Made by a program: the position numbers and the translations under genes. The notes beneath the pieces are model-generated. The model had not been told where the DNA came from and made no database searches. It saw nothing but the letters and a program-made list of their open reading frames with translations. A stretch of DNA of 44,176 bases from Burkholderiales bacterium (GTDB taxonomy: Bacteria > Pseudomonadota > Gammaproteobacteria > Burkholderiales > Burkholderiaceae_C): contig JAIXKR010000064.1 in assembly GCA_026932235.1 (NCBI GenBank), forward strand, positions 6,538-50,713. The letters are read 5' to 3'. Below, one piece after another: positions 11,132-21,157 of the stretch (its first letter is position 1; each line of letters begins with the position of its first letter).

Positions 11132-12109
11132 ATGGATCTCCTCGTCGTCGAGCCCCTGGATCCCGAGGTGCTGGACTGGCTTTCGATGCGCCACGCCGTC
11201 GTCTATGCGCCGCACCTGGCGCATGACGCGCGCGAGTTCCGCGCCGCCCTGGCCGGCGTGCGCGGGCTCGTGCTGCCGCCGTCGGTGGCGCTGGACCGCG
11301 CCGTGCTGCGCACCGCGCCGCAGCTGCGCGCGGTCGGGCGGCTCTCGGCCGGGGTCGAGAACCTCGATCTGGAGGCCTGCGCGCAGGCCGGGGTGGAGGT
11401 GGTGCGTCCGTCCACGGCCAGCGCGGCCGCCGAGGCCGAGTTCGCCGTCGGCGCGCTGCTGCAGTTGCTGCGCCGCGTGCCGGTGTTCAACGCCGAGGGG
11501 TTGGCGGTGGGCCGCGAGCTCGGCGGCGCGGTGATCGGCATCGTCGGCATGACGCCGGCGGCGCGCACGCTCGCGCGGCTGCTCGACGCCTTCGGCGCGC
11601 GCGTGCTCGGCTACGACCCGGCGGTGCACGCCGGCGACGCCCTCTGGGACCGTTGGGGCGTCGAGCCCGTGCCGCTGCGCCAGCTGATGGAGCACAGCGA
11701 CGGCGTGTGCGTGCTGTTGACCTATTTCAGCCGCTACCATGGTCTCTTCGGCCAGCGCTACCTGGCCGAATGCAAACCCGACCAGGTGCTGGTGAGCCTG
11801 GCGCCCTCGGGCCTGTTCGACGAGCAGGCGCTGGCGCAGGTGCTGCGGCGGCGGCGCATGGCGGCGGCCTGGTTCGACAGCATGGAGCCGGGCACGCTCG
11901 ATTCCGGCCGGCCCTTGCATGCGGTCGAAGCGCTGCAGGTGACGCCGCGCGTGGCCAGCACGACGCGCGAATCGCGCGTGCGCAGCGCCTGGGCGGTGGC
12001 GCAGCGCATGGACGAGATCCTGCAGCTGCGCGCGCCGCCGGCGGCCGACTTCACGTCGACGACGCCAGGCGCGTTCGCTGGTCTCGAAGACGATCCAGCG
12101 CCTGCCTGA
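11132..12109 (+). CDS. D-isomer 2-hydroxyacid dehydrogenase homologue, catalytic residues missing
   Basis: A 325-residue member of the D-2-hydroxyacid dehydrogenase superfamily by overall layout (substrate domain, then an inserted Rossmann domain, then the return). The active site is not conserved. In the block that normally reads INTARGGLVDEEAL the protein has [14 protein letters not shown], so the catalytic Arg is Pro225. The catalytic His of the TPH motif is Arg273 (VTPRVAS). Only the Glu (Glu252, in SMEPG) remains. The dinucleotide motif GxGxxG reads GMTPAA after GIV, losing two glycines. The frame is intact, so it is maintained, perhaps as a non-catalytic protein. Its last 59 bp overlap the convergent valS gene. 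A lineage-specific regulator-like role is only speculation. Confidence 0.82.
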   Translation: MDLLVVEPLDPEVLDWLSMRHAVVYAPHLAHDAREFRAALAGVRGLVLPPSVALDRAVLRTAPQLRAVGRLSAGVENLDLEACAQAGVEVVRPSTASAAAEAEFAVGALLQLLRRVPVFNAEGLAVGRELGGAVIGIVGMTPAARTLARLLDAFGARVLGYDPAVHAGDALWDRWGVEPVPLRQLMEHSDGVCVLLTYFSRYHGLFGQRYLAECKPDQVLVSLAPSGLFDEQALAQVLRRRRMAAAWFDSMEPGTLDSGRPLHAVEALQVTPRVASTTRESRVRSAWAVAQRMDEILQLRAPPAADFTSTTPGAFAGLEDDPAPA

Positions 12110-14894
12110 AGCCGGCCAGCCGCGCGCGTTCCTGCTCGACCACGGCCGCCGGGGCGCGCACGACGAAACTCTCGTTGCCGAGCTTGGTCTCGGCCTTGCC
12201 GATCTCGGTGACCAGGCGCGCGATCTCCTTGTCCAGCCGCGCCGTCTCGGTGGCGACATCGACCTCGACGTGCAGCGCCAGCCGCACCGCGCCCTGCACG
12301 GCCACCGGCGCGGCGCGCGTGGCCGCGGCGAAGGCGGCTTCGTCGAGCACGCGCACGGCGGCCAGGCGCGCCAGCGCCTGCAGCAGCGGGCTGGCTGCGG
12401 CCATGAAGGCGGCGTCGCCGCAGGCCAGCAGCGGCACGCGCTCGCCGGGGGCGAGCCCCATCTCGCTGCGCAGGTTGCGGCAACTGCCGACGATGGCCTT
12501 GAGCTGCGCCATCCAGGCGTCGGCCGCGGCGTCGATGCGCTCGGGCTGTGCCTGCGGGTAGGGCGCGGTGACGATGCTGCGCGCCTCCTCCGGCGCCTTG
12601 CGGCCGGCTGCCACCGCCACCGTCTCCCAGAGCTCGGCGGTGATGAAGGGGGTGAGCGGGTGCAAGAGGCGCAGCACCGTCTCCAGCACGCGCAGCAGCG
12701 TGCGGCGCGTGGCGCGCTGTGCCGCGGCGTGCTCCTGCTGAAGCTGCACCTTGGCGATCTCGAGGTACCAGTCGCAGTACTCGTCCCAGACGAAGGCGTA
12801 GACGGCGTTGGCGGCGAGGTCCAGCCGGTACTCGATGAAGCCCTGGTGCACCGCGGCCTCGACGCGCTGAAGCTCGCTCACGATCCAGCGGTCGGCCATC
12901 GAGAAGGCCAGGCTTGCGGCGTCACCCGCGGCCGCGGCTTGGTCGTCGGCGCCGGCGACGGCGCAGTCCCGGCCCGTGCAGTTCATGAGCACGAAGCGCG
13001 TGGCGTTCCAGAGCTTGTTGCAGAAATTGCGGTAACCCTCGCAGCGCTTGGCGTCGAAGTTGATGTTGCGCCCCAGGCTCGCGTAGCTGGCCATGGTGAA
13101 GCGCAGCGCGTCGGCGCCGAAGGCGGCGATGCCGTGGGGGAACTCCTTCTCGGTCTCCCTGCGGATGCGCGGCGCGGTCTCGGGCTTGCGCAGCCCGGTG
13201 GTGCGCTTGACGAGCAGTTCGGGCAGCGCGATGCCGTCGATGAGGTCGACCGGATCGAGCACATTGCCCTCGCTCTTGCTCATCTTGCGGCCCTGCGCGT
13301 CGCGCACCAGGCCGTGGATGTAGACGTCGCGGAACGGCACCTTGCCGGTGAAGTGCGTCGTCATCATGATCATCCGCGCGACCCAGAAGAATATGATGTC
13401 GAAGCCGGTGACGAGCACGCTGCCCGGCAGGAAGAGTTCCTGCTCGATCGTCTTCTCGGGCCAGCCGAGGGTGGAGAAGGGCACCAGCGCCGAGCTGTAC
13501 CAGGTGTCGAGCACGTCCTCGTCGCGCCTGAGCGGGCCCGTGTAGCCGGCGGCCGCGGCGCGTGCGCGCGCCTCGTCCTCGTTGCGCGCCACGAAGAGCT
13601 CGCCGCCGCTGCCGTACCAGGCCGGGATCTGGTGGCCCCACCAGAGCTGGCGGCTGATGCACCAGTCCTGGATGTTGTTCATCCAGTGGTTGTAGGTGTT
13701 GACCCACTGCTCGGGCACGAAGCGCACCTGGCCCGAGGACACGGCCTCGATCGCCTGCTCTGCGATGCTCTTCCCGTTCGCGCCCGGCTTGTTCATGGCG
13801 ACGAACCACTGGTCGGTGAGCATGGGCTCGACGATCTGCCCGGTGCGCGCGCAGCGCGGCACCATGAGGCGGTGCTTTTTCGTCTCCACCAGCAGCCCTT
13901 GCGCCTGCAGGTCGGCGACGACCTGCTCGCGCGCGGCGAAACGGTCCAGGCCGCGGTAGGCCGCCGGTGCCTGCTCGTTGATCTTCGCGTCCAGGGTCAG
14001 CACGCCGATCATGGGCAGCGCGTGGCGCTGGCCGACGGCGTAGTCGTTGGCGTCGTGCGCGGGCGTGACCTTGACGACGCCGGTGCCGAACTCGCGGTCG
14101 ACGTAGTCGTCGGCGATCACCGGGATCAGCCGCTCGCACAGCGGCAGCCGCACCTTCTTGCCGACGAAGGCGGCGTAGCGCTCGTCCTGCGGGTGCACCA
14201 TGACCGCGGTGTCGCCGAGCATGGTCTCGGGCCGCGTCGTCGCCACCACCAGGGAGCCCGAGCCGTCGGCCAGCGGGTAGCGGATGTGCCAGAGGAAGCC
14301 GTCCTCCTCCTCGCTCTCGACCTCGAGGTCCGAGACGGCCGATTTCAGCACCGGATCCCAGCTCACGAGGCGCTTGCCGCGGTAGATCAGTCCCTCGTCG
14401 TAGAGGCGCACGAAGGTCTCGGTGACGACCGGCGAGAGCCGCTCGTCCATGGTGAAGTACTCGCGGCCCCAGTCGACGCTGGCGCCCAGGCGGCGCATCT
14501 GGCGCGTGATGGTCGCGCCCGAGCTCGCCTTCCAGTCCCACACGCGCTCGACGAAGCGCGCGCGGCCCAGGTCGTGGCGCGAGACGCCGGCGTCCTGCAG
14601 CTGGCGCTCGACGACGATCTGCGTGGCGATGCCGGCGTGGTCGGTGCCCGGCAGCCACAGCGTGTTGTGGCCCTGCATGCGGTGCCAGCGCGTGAGCGCG
14701 TCCATGATCGTCTGGTTGAACGCGTGCCCCATGTGCAGCGTGCCGGTGACGTTGGGCGGCGGCAGCTGGATGCAAAAGGACGGGCGCGCCGGGTCCAGGC
14801 TCGGCGCGAAGCGGCCCGGCGCGTCCCAGACCTGCGCCCAGCGGGCCTCGATGGCGGCGGGTTCGAAGGACTTGGGCAGTTCGGGCGTGGTCAT
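12051..14894 (-). CDS. valS: Valyl-tRNA synthetase
   Basis: Charges tRNA-Val with valine, class Ia synthetase with an editing domain; cytosolic. The protein is 947 residues, normal for the family. The HIGH-type motif is HMGH (residues 54-57, in [14 protein letters not shown]) and KMSKS is at 537-541 ([14 protein letters not shown]). The editing domain with [17 protein letters not shown] is present, as are the tRNA-binding region and the C-terminal coiled-coil arm (about the last 65 residues, [20 protein letters not shown]). The start [16 protein letters not shown] is the family's usual opening; an in-frame ATG 36 nt upstream is less likely. A TAGAATG box lies 94 bp upstream. The 3' end overlaps the dehydrogenase homologue on the other strand. 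Confidence 0.98.
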   Translation of the reverse strand: MTTPELPKSFEPAAIEARWAQVWDAPGRFAPSLDPARPSFCIQLPPPNVTGTLHMGHAFNQTIMDALTRWHRMQGHNTLWLPGTDHAGIATQIVVERQLQDAGVSRHDLGRARFVERVWDWKASSGATITRQMRRLGASVDWGREYFTMDERLSPVVTETFVRLYDEGLIYRGKRLVSWDPVLKSAVSDLEVESEEEDGFLWHIRYPLADGSGSLVVATTRPETMLGDTAVMVHPQDERYAAFVGKKVRLPLCERLIPVIADDYVDREFGTGVVKVTPAHDANDYAVGQRHALPMIGVLTLDAKINEQAPAAYRGLDRFAAREQVVADLQAQGLLVETKKHRLMVPRCARTGQIVEPMLTDQWFVAMNKPGANGKSIAEQAIEAVSSGQVRFVPEQWVNTYNHWMNNIQDWCISRQLWWGHQIPAWYGSGGELFVARNEDEARARAAAAGYTGPLRRDEDVLDTWYSSALVPFSTLGWPEKTIEQELFLPGSVLVTGFDIIFFWVARMIMMTTHFTGKVPFRDVYIHGLVRDAQGRKMSKSEGNVLDPVDLIDGIALPELLVKRTTGLRKPETAPRIRRETEKEFPHGIAAFGADALRFTMASYASLGRNINFDAKRCEGYRNFCNKLWNATRFVLMNCTGRDCAVAGADDQAAAAGDAASLAFSMADRWIVSELQRVEAAVHQGFIEYRLDLAANAVYAFVWDEYCDWYLEIAKVQLQQEHAAAQRATRRTLLRVLETVLRLLHPLTPFITAELWETVAVAAGRKAPEEARSIVTAPYPQAQPERIDAAADAWMAQLKAIVGSCRNLRSEMGLAPGERVPLLACGDAAFMAAASPLLQALARLAAVRVLDEAAFAAATRAAPVAVQGAVRLALHVEVDVATETARLDKEIARLVTEIGKAETKLGNESFVVRAPAAVVEQERARLAGFRQALDRLRDQRTRLASST

Positions 14895-14987
14895 GGCGGC
14901 GGCACAATCGATCCGTGCCGCGTGGGGCACGCGTGTTCGTGCGCTGACCTACGCGGCGGGATCGGGAAGCAAGCTTGGGAAACCGCG

Positions 14988-14994
14988 CATTCTA
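14988..14994 (-). promoter_or_regulatory. TAGAATG -10-like box upstream of valS
   Basis: TAGAATG reads on the minus strand in the 149-bp gap between guaC and valS, 94 bp before the valS start. The same heptamer recurs before several other genes of the window. No good -35 is seen. valS leaders are sometimes regulated, but I see no T-box or attenuator structure here. Confidence 0.35.
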
Positions 14995-15043
14995 GGTCGC
15001 CCGTGCAGGCGCTCCCGAGCGAAGGACGCGGCGCGCAGCGGGC

Positions 15044-16021
15044 CTACATGAAGAGGTGTTCCCCGGCGTTCTCGCCGCCGAGGATGACGTAGTTGACCTT
15101 CTTCAGGTCGGCGAGCTGGCGCCCGCCGGCGTAGCTGATCGAGCTCTGCAGATCCTCGCGCATCTCGCGCAGCGTGTCGGCGAGCCTGCCCTTGATGGGC
15201 TCGAGGATGCGCTTGCCCTCGACGTGCTTGTACTCGCCCTTGTTGAAGTCGCTGGCCGAGCCGTAGTACTCCTTGTAGAGCTTGCCGTCGACTTCCACCG
15301 TGGCGCCCGGCGACTCCTCGTGCCCGGCGAAGAGGCTGCCCACCATCACCATGGCGGCGCCGAAGCGCACGCTCTTGGCGATGTCGCCGTGGTGGCGGAT
15401 GCCGCCGTCGGCGATGATGGGCTTGGTGGCCACGCGGCTGCACCACTTGAGCGCGCTGAGCTGCCAGCCGCCGGTGCCGAAGCCCGTCTTGAGCTTGGTG
15501 ATGCAGACCTTGCCCGGGCCGACGCCGACCTTGGTGGCGTCGGCACCCCAGTTCTCGAGGTCGATCACCGCTTCCGGCGTTGCCACGTTGCCCGCGATGA
15601 CGAAGGCCTGCGGCAGCGTGCGCTTGATGTGCTCGATCGTGCGCCTGACGCTGTCGGCGTGGCCATGCGCGATGTCGATCGTGATGTAGTCGGCGCCCGT
15701 GCCGTCGGCGGCCAGCCGATCGATGACGGCGAAATCCTGTGGCTTCACGCCCGAGCTGATCGACACCAGCAGGCCGCGCTCGCGCATGCGCCGCGCGAAG
15801 GCGACGTTGTCGAGGTCGAAGCGGTGCATGACGTAGAAGTAGCCGTTCTTCGCCAGGGTCTCGGCGATCGGCTCGTCGAGCACGGTCTTCATGTTCGAAG
15901 GCACGACCGGCAGGACGAAGCGCCTGCCGCCGAACTCCACCGAAGGGTCGCACTCGCTGCGGCTCTCGACGCGGCACCTGCGCGGCAGCAGCAGGATGTT
16001 GTCGTAATCGAAGATTTCCAT
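15044..16021 (-). CDS. guaC: GMP reductase
   Basis: Converts GMP to IMP with NADPH, releasing ammonia, in purine salvage; cytosolic. The 325 residues fit the shorter GuaC2-type enzyme (about 326 residues). The active-site Cys is Cys173 in [27 protein letters not shown], a pattern that separates GMP reductase from IMP dehydrogenase, and no CBS domains are present. Conserved [10 protein letters not shown] and [35 protein letters not shown] blocks are intact. The start [13 protein letters not shown] is typical; longer frames upstream overlap the kinase gene and are shadows. It is divergent from the histidine kinase across 97 bp that carry a minus-strand TAGAATG (16083-16089) about 62 nt from the start. 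It lies upstream of valS on the same strand. Confidence 0.95.
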   Translation of the reverse strand: MEIFDYDNILLLPRRCRVESRSECDPSVEFGGRRFVLPVVPSNMKTVLDEPIAETLAKNGYFYVMHRFDLDNVAFARRMRERGLLVSISSGVKPQDFAVIDRLAADGTGADYITIDIAHGHADSVRRTIEHIKRTLPQAFVIAGNVATPEAVIDLENWGADATKVGVGPGKVCITKLKTGFGTGGWQLSALKWCSRVATKPIIADGGIRHHGDIAKSVRFGAAMVMVGSLFAGHEESPGATVEVDGKLYKEYYGSASDFNKGEYKHVEGKRILEPIKGRLADTLREMREDLQSSISYAGGRQLADLKKVNYVILGGENAGEHLFM

Positions 16022-16082
16022 GGCGGACCGGGAAGGAATGGGCGCCCCGCGGCGATCCGGGGTCGGTGCTACGCCATGCGGC

Positions 16083-16111
16083 ATTCTACCGCTTGCCCCG
16101 CATGCTAGGCT
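16083..16111. promoter_or_regulatory. Divergent -10-like boxes between guaC and the hybrid kinase
   Basis: On the minus strand TAGAATG occupies 16089-16083, about 62 nt before guaC. On the plus strand TAGGCT occupies 16106-16111 and ends 7 nt before the kinase ATG at 16119, which has no Shine-Dalgarno sequence. If both are used, guaC has a leader and the kinase message would be leaderless or nearly so. No clear -35 elements are visible. Confidence 0.35.
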
Positions 16112-16118
16112 TTGCGCC

Positions 16119-18026
16119 ATGCCCATCGACCTGGATGCCGAGCGATTGCAACTGGCCCTGCAGGGCTCGGATCTGGTGCTCTGGGACGTCGACCAGACCG
16201 ATGGCCGGGTGGTCGTCAACCCGCACGGCTACGAAGTGCTGGGCCTGGATCCGCTGCGCGCTCCGTTCTCGCTCGAGGAGTGGATCGACCTGGTCCATCC
16301 CGACGACCGGGAGCGCGTCCTCGCCGCAGCGGCCGCGCACAACGCCGGCAGCACGCCGAGCTACGAGGTGACGCATCGCCTGCGTCACGCCCGCGGCCAC
16401 TGGATCTGGGTGCTCTCGAGCGGCCGCGTGCTCGCGCGCGACGGCGAGGGACGCCCGCTGCGCATGAGCGGCACCAACCTCGACATCAGTGATCGCGTGC
16501 GCGCCGAAGAAGCCTTGCGCGAGCGCGAGCGCGAGCTCGCCAAGGTGCTCGAGCACATGCCGGGCCTGGTCTCGCGCGTCGACCGCGACGGCCGCTACCT
16601 CTTCGCCAGCCCGGGCTACGAGCGCTGGTTCGGGCGACCGGTGTCGGACATCGTCGGGCGCACGCAGCGCGAGGTGCTCGGCAGCCGGCGCCACGACGAG
16701 CTCAAGCCGCTGATCGAACGCGTGCTGGGCGGCGAGATCGTCACCTACGAAGGCCGCATCCGCACCGCCGGCGGCGAGCGCTTCGTCCTCGGCACGATGG
16801 TTCCCGATCGCGACCCGGACGGGCGCATCGCCGGCCAGTTCACCTTCGTCACCGACATCAGCGAACGCAAGCGCGCAGAGGAGGAACTGCAGAGGGCGCA
16901 GCAGCGGCTGCTGCAGGCGCAGAAGCTCGAGGCGATGGGGACGCTCGCCGGCGGCATCGCGCACGACTTCAACAACATGATCGGCGGCATCCTCGGACAT
17001 GCCGAACTGGCGCTGCACGATCTGGCGCACGATCACCCTGCGGCGCTTGCCTTGCGCCAGATCCGCGCCGCGGGGCAACGCGCGCGCGCGATGGTGCAGC
17101 AGATCCTGAGCTTCAGCCAGGGCGGCGGCGTGCCGGCCACGGTGCTCGACCTGCGGGCCGTGGTCGAGGAGGGCATGGCCGGGCTGCGCGCTCAGGTTCC
17201 TGCGACGGTGCAACTGCAGATCGACCTCGACCAGCGGCCTTGCCTGGTCGTCGGCGATGCCAGCCAGCTGCACCAGGTGCTGCTCAACCTGTGCATGAAC
17301 GCCTGGCAGGCGTTGGGCGAGGGGGGCGGGCGCATCCGCGTGGCGGTACGTGGCGACGAGCGCGAGGTCTGCCTGCAGGTCAGCGACGACGGCCACGGCA
17401 TCGACGAGGCGACGCGGGCGCGGCTCTTCGACCCCTTCTTCACGACCAAACCCGCCGGTCAGGGAACGGGGCTCGGGCTGGCCGTGGTGCACGGCATCGT
17501 GCAGACGCACCGAGGGCGCATCGCGGTGCGCAGCAGCGCCGATGCCGGCACCTCGTTCACGCTGAGCTTTCCGCAGGCCGGCACCGCGGCGGCGCCACCG
17601 GCGCGCCCTGCCGAGTCCCCGGCTTCGGCGGCGGTGGCGCGCGCCGGCCAGCACGTGCTCTACGTCGACGACGACGACACCATGCGCGAGGTCGCCGCGC
17701 GCATCCTCGAGCGCGGCGGCTGGCGCGCCAGCGTCTGCGCAGGGGCCGCCGAGGCGCTGGCGCTGCTGGAACAGCCGGGGCAGGACGTGGCGCTGCTGGT
17801 CAGCGACCTCAACATGCCCGCGGCCTCGGGTCTGGCGCTGTGCGCCGCGGTGCGCGAGCGCCTGCCGGACCTGCCCCTGGTGCTGAGCACCGGCTACCTG
17901 AGCGACGAGCAGCGCGAGCAGGCGCGCGCGCTCGGCGTGCGCGAGGTGATCGCCAAGGCGCGTACGGTCGAGGACCTGGCCGAGGTGGTCGCGCGCGTGC
18001 TCGGTACCGGCAGGGGCGACTCCTAG
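16119..18026 (+). CDS. PAS-containing hybrid sensor histidine kinase with C-terminal receiver
   Basis: A 635-residue soluble signalling protein without membrane segments. In order: PAS 1 (about 10-125, ending [16 protein letters not shown]), PAS 2 (about 135-250, ending [13 protein letters not shown]), a dimerisation/phosphoacceptor helix with His282 in GGIAHDFNN, an ATPase domain ([49 protein letters not shown]), an Ala/Pro linker, and a receiver domain (YVDDDDT, phosphoacceptor Asp563 in SDLNMP, Lys in VIAKA). The HDFNN box is of the NtrB-like group. The N-terminal ligand is not predictable. No response regulator with an output domain lies next to it, so its partner is elsewhere. The start [11 protein letters not shown] is chosen because 5' extensions overlap guaC. 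uvrD follows after 9 bp. Confidence 0.92.
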   Translation: MPIDLDAERLQLALQGSDLVLWDVDQTDGRVVVNPHGYEVLGLDPLRAPFSLEEWIDLVHPDDRERVLAAAAAHNAGSTPSYEVTHRLRHARGHWIWVLSSGRVLARDGEGRPLRMSGTNLDISDRVRAEEALRERERELAKVLEHMPGLVSRVDRDGRYLFASPGYERWFGRPVSDIVGRTQREVLGSRRHDELKPLIERVLGGEIVTYEGRIRTAGGERFVLGTMVPDRDPDGRIAGQFTFVTDISERKRAEEELQRAQQRLLQAQKLEAMGTLAGGIAHDFNNMIGGILGHAELALHDLAHDHPAALALRQIRAAGQRARAMVQQILSFSQGGGVPATVLDLRAVVEEGMAGLRAQVPATVQLQIDLDQRPCLVVGDASQLHQVLLNLCMNAWQALGEGGGRIRVAVRGDEREVCLQVSDDGHGIDEATRARLFDPFFTTKPAGQGTGLGLAVVHGIVQTHRGRIAVRSSADAGTSFTLSFPQAGTAAAPPARPAESPASAAVARAGQHVLYVDDDDTMREVAARILERGGWRASVCAGAAEALALLEQPGQDVALLVSDLNMPAASGLALCAAVRERLPDLPLVLSTGYLSDEQREQARALGVREVIAKARTVEDLAEVVARVLGTGRGDS

Positions 18027-18029
18027 AAT
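18024..18029 (+). promoter_or_regulatory. TAGAAT box directly before uvrD
   Basis: TAGAATG overlaps the TAG stop of the kinase gene and is followed by five C's and the uvrD ATG. There is no Shine-Dalgarno sequence. A transcription start 6-7 nt behind the hexamer would fall on the ATG itself, giving a leaderless uvrD message separate from the kinase transcript. The -35 region is not convincing. Confidence 0.4.
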
Positions 18030-18035
18030 GCCCCC

Positions 18036-20330
18036 ATGTTGCCTGCCGATGACCGCCTGCTGCGCCACCTGAACCCCGAGCAGCGCGCGGCGGTGACGCT
18101 TCCGGCCGAGCCCGCGCTGGTGCTGGCCGGCGCGGGATCGGGCAAGACGCGCGTGCTGACTACGCGCATCGCCTGGCTGTTGTCCACGGGCCAGGCCTCG
18201 CCCGGCGGCATCCTCGCGGTGACCTTCACGAACAAGGCCGCCAAGGAGATGCTGACGCGGCTGCAGGCGATGCTGCCGATCGCCGTGCGCGGCATGTGGA
18301 TCGGCACCTTCCATGGCCTCTCCAACCGCTTCCTGCGCGCCCACTGGAAGCTGGCCGGCCTGCCTCAGGCCTTCCAGATCCTCGACGCCGCCGACCAGGT
18401 GTCGGCGGTGAAGCGTGTCGTCAAGGCGATGAACGTCGACGAGGAGCGCTTCGTTCCGAAGCAGGTGGCCTGGTTCATCGCCGCGCAGAAGGAGGAGGGG
18501 CGCCGTCCCTTCGACGTCGAGGCGCACGACGCGCACGGACGCAAGCTCGTCGAGATCTACCAGGCCTACGAGGAGCAGTGCGAGCGCGAGGGCGTGGTCG
18601 ACTTCGCCGAGCTGCTGCTGCGCAGCTACGAACTGCTGCGCGACAACGACCCGTTGCGCGAGCACTACCGGCGGCGCTTCCGCCACCTGCTCGTCGACGA
18701 GTTCCAGGACACCAACCGCCTGCAGTACGCGTGGCTGAAGATGGTCGCGCCGCCGCCGGAGGGCGGCGCCGTGCCGGCCGAGGGCGCGCAAGGCGTCTTC
18801 GCCGTCGGCGACGACGACCAGAGCATCTACGCCTTCCGCGGCGCGCGCGTGGGCAACATGGCCGACTTCGAGCGAGAGTACCGCGTGCGCCGGCTCATCA
18901 GGCTGGAGCAGAACTACCGCTCCTTCGGCCACATCCTGGACGCCGCCAACGCGCTCATCGCGCACAACACGCAGCGCCTGGGCAAGAACCTGCGTACCGA
19001 CGCCGGTGCGGGCGAACCGCTGCGCGTGTTCGAGGCGGCGAGCGACTACGCCGAAGCGCAGTGGCTGCAGGAGGAGGCGCAGGCGCTGCATCGCGGCGGG
19101 CTGCCGCGGCACGAGATCGCCGTGCTCTACCGCAGCAACGCGCAGAGCAGGGTGATCGAGAGCGCACTCTTCAATGCCGGCGTTCCCTACCGCGTCTACG
19201 GCGGCCTGCGCTTCTTCGAGCGCGCCGAAGTCAAGCACGCACTGGCCTACCTGCGCCTGCTCGAGAACGTGGGCGACGACACCAGCTTCCTGCGAGTCGT
19301 CAATTTCCCGCCGCGCGGAATCGGTGCGCGCAGCGTCGAGCAGCTGCAGGACGCCGCGCGCGCCAGCGGCCGGAGCCTGGCGCAGAGCGCGGGTGCAGTG
19401 GCGGGCGCGATGGGTGCGCGGCTGGCGGGGTTCGTGCAACTGCTGGAGGCGATGCGCAGCGCGACCCAGGGCCTGACCTTGCGCGAGATCATCGAGCACG
19501 TGTTGCATGCCTCGCGCCTGCTCGAGCACTACCGCAGCGAGAAGGAAGGGCAGGAGCGCATCGAGAACCTGGAGGAACTCGTCAACGCCGCCGAGAGCTT
19601 CGTCACCCAGGAGGGCTTCGGCAGGGACGCGGTCGGGCTTCCGGTGGACGAGCTCTCGGCGCCGGCCGGGCCCGACACCGAGACCGGCGAGATCATGTCA
19701 CCGCTGGCGGCCTTCCTCACCCACGCCTCACTCGAGGCCGGCGACAACCAGGCGCAGCCCGGGCAGGACGCGGTCCAGCTCATGACGGTGCATGCGGCCA
19801 AGGGGCTGGAGTTCGACGCCGTCTTCATCACCGGCGTCGAGGAGGGGCTGTTTCCGCACGAGCAGAGCCTTGCGGACGCGGACGGCCTGCAGGAGGAGCG
19901 GCGGCTCATGTACGTCGCCATCACGCGTGCACGCCAGCGCCTTTACTTCAGCTTCGGGCAGACGCGCATGCTGCACGGGCAGACGCGCTACAACGCCCGG
20001 AGCCGCTTTCTCGAGGAACTGCCCGAAGCGTCGCTGAAGTGGCTGACGCCGCGACATCAGGGCTTCGGTTCGGGTTATGCCCGCGCCTATCGCGAGGCCT
20101 GGGAGCGCGGCAGTGGCCTGAAGGGCATCGTCGGCGCCGGACGCGTCGAGCGCGAGCGCGGCGAAGTCGGCCTGCGCGTGGGGCAGGCGGTGTTCCACGC
20201 CAGGTTCGGCGAAGGCGTCGTGCTCACGCTCGAAGGCCGGGGTGCCGATGCGCGTGCGCAGGTGAACTTCGGCCGCCACGGCAGCAAGTGGCTGGCGCTG
20301 GCGATCGCCAGGCTCACGCCGATCGAGTGA
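18036..20330 (+). CDS. uvrD: UvrD/PcrA-family ATP-dependent DNA helicase
   Basis: Superfamily 1A 3'-5' helicase acting in nucleotide excision repair, mismatch repair and clearing of stalled replication. The 764 residues show Walker A GAGSGKT (32-38), motif Ia AVTFTNKAAKEM, motif Ic IGTFHG, Walker B LLVDEFQDTN, motif III VGDDDQSIYAFRGA, motif IV QNYRS, motif V VHAAKGLEFDAVFI, and motif VI YVAITRARQRLYF. The C-terminus has the Tudor-like region found in UvrD/PcrA (VGQAVFHARFGEGVVLTLEGRGADARAQVNF...). Length and order agree with UvrD more than with Rep. Its end overlaps the convergent BPSS1780 gene by 17 bp. A second, more divergent UvrD-like gene lies 6 kb away. Confidence 0.93.
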   Translation: MLPADDRLLRHLNPEQRAAVTLPAEPALVLAGAGSGKTRVLTTRIAWLLSTGQASPGGILAVTFTNKAAKEMLTRLQAMLPIAVRGMWIGTFHGLSNRFLRAHWKLAGLPQAFQILDAADQVSAVKRVVKAMNVDEERFVPKQVAWFIAAQKEEGRRPFDVEAHDAHGRKLVEIYQAYEEQCEREGVVDFAELLLRSYELLRDNDPLREHYRRRFRHLLVDEFQDTNRLQYAWLKMVAPPPEGGAVPAEGAQGVFAVGDDDQSIYAFRGARVGNMADFEREYRVRRLIRLEQNYRSFGHILDAANALIAHNTQRLGKNLRTDAGAGEPLRVFEAASDYAEAQWLQEEAQALHRGGLPRHEIAVLYRSNAQSRVIESALFNAGVPYRVYGGLRFFERAEVKHALAYLRLLENVGDDTSFLRVVNFPPRGIGARSVEQLQDAARASGRSLAQSAGAVAGAMGARLAGFVQLLEAMRSATQGLTLREIIEHVLHASRLLEHYRSEKEGQERIENLEELVNAAESFVTQEGFGRDAVGLPVDELSAPAGPDTETGEIMSPLAAFLTHASLEAGDNQAQPGQDAVQLMTVHAAKGLEFDAVFITGVEEGLFPHEQSLADADGLQEERRLMYVAITRARQRLYFSFGQTRMLHGQTRYNARSRFLEELPEASLKWLTPRHQGFGSGYARAYREAWERGSGLKGIVGAGRVERERGEVGLRVGQAVFHARFGEGVVLTLEGRGADARAQVNFGRHGSKWLALAIARLTPIE

Positions 20331-21141
20331 GCCCGAGCGCGTCGGCCTCGCCCTGGTGGCCGAAGCTGTCGTTGAAGGTGAAGATCAGCGAGACGTAGAA
20401 GAGCGTGCTCAGGAACAGGCCCAGCGGCAGCGCCAGCACCGACCCGAGCTGGGTCAGGCCCAAGAGCCCGAACAGCAGCGCACTCAGCACGCCCAGCGTG
20501 AGCATCAGCGTGAACCAGGTGAGCGCGTAGACGACGAAGGCGCCACGGCAGCGCCAGACCGCGAGCGTGCTGCTGAAGAGCGCCTGCAGCGCGCCCTGGT
20601 GCGCCCAATGCACGAGCGCGGGCGCGTGCCAGAACGGAATTGTCACCAGCGTCAGCGCGGCAGTGCCCACGAGCGCGCCCGCGGCCATGCTGCGCTCGAC
20701 GAAGAGGGCGTCGATCTCGTGCAGCGGTGCCGGCGTGCGGTGCATGAGCTCGAAGAGACGCGTGTAGCCGCCGTCCGCCACCCAGTCCGCAAACCAGAGC
20801 GCGGCAGCGACGATGAGCCCGTAGAGGACGCACAGCAGCAGCAGCGAGCGCCGCTGCGCCGGCGCCGCCGTCAGAAGCGGCTCGAAGAACTGCGTCGGAC
20901 GCACCGGGCCGTTCAGCAAGGCCGACTGGCTCGCGACCATGAATCCGAGCGACAGCAGCGGCACCAGCATCATCTGCAGCAGCCAGCCGATCCACGGCAG
21001 CAGCGCCGAGAACAGCGCCAGCAGCAGGAAGAGCGCGAACAGGCCGGTGAAGGCCATCGGCCGCCTCATGTAGAGCTGCAGACCGTCGCGGATCCAGAGC
21101 GCGCCGCGCCCGGGGCCGACGGTCTTGAGGATCATTGCCAT
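20314..21141 (-). CDS. BPSS1780-family integral membrane protein
   Basis: A 275-residue inner-membrane protein with about six hydrophobic segments (FTGLFALFLLLALFSALLPWIGWLLQMMLVPLLSLGFM early; FVVYALTWFTLMLTLGVLSALLFGLLGL late). It matches the Burkholderiales protein family named after BPSS1780, usually found near thrB and polA. The opening RGALWIRDGLQLYMRRPMAF is characteristic. The start at 21141 (MAMILKTVG) is preferred; ATG two codons on is also possible. It is the last gene of the run DUF2782-thrB-BPSS1780, 16 bp behind thrB. Function unknown. The 3' end overlaps uvrD by 17 bp. Confidence 0.8.
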   Translation of the reverse strand: MAMILKTVGPGRGALWIRDGLQLYMRRPMAFTGLFALFLLLALFSALLPWIGWLLQMMLVPLLSLGFMVASQSALLNGPVRPTQFFEPLLTAAPAQRRSLLLLCVLYGLIVAAALWFADWVADGGYTRLFELMHRTPAPLHEIDALFVERSMAAGALVGTAALTLVTIPFWHAPALVHWAHQGALQALFSSTLAVWRCRGAFVVYALTWFTLMLTLGVLSALLFGLLGLTQLGSVLALPLGLFLSTLFYVSLIFTFNDSFGHQGEADALGLTRSA

Positions 21142-21157
21142 CGCCGTTCCGCCCGCG

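Noticed and set aside
16086-19529. Minus-strand open frame of over 1100 codons opposite the hybrid kinase and uvrD
   Set aside because: Antisense to two genes with full domain sets; no ribosome site, no recognisable motif.
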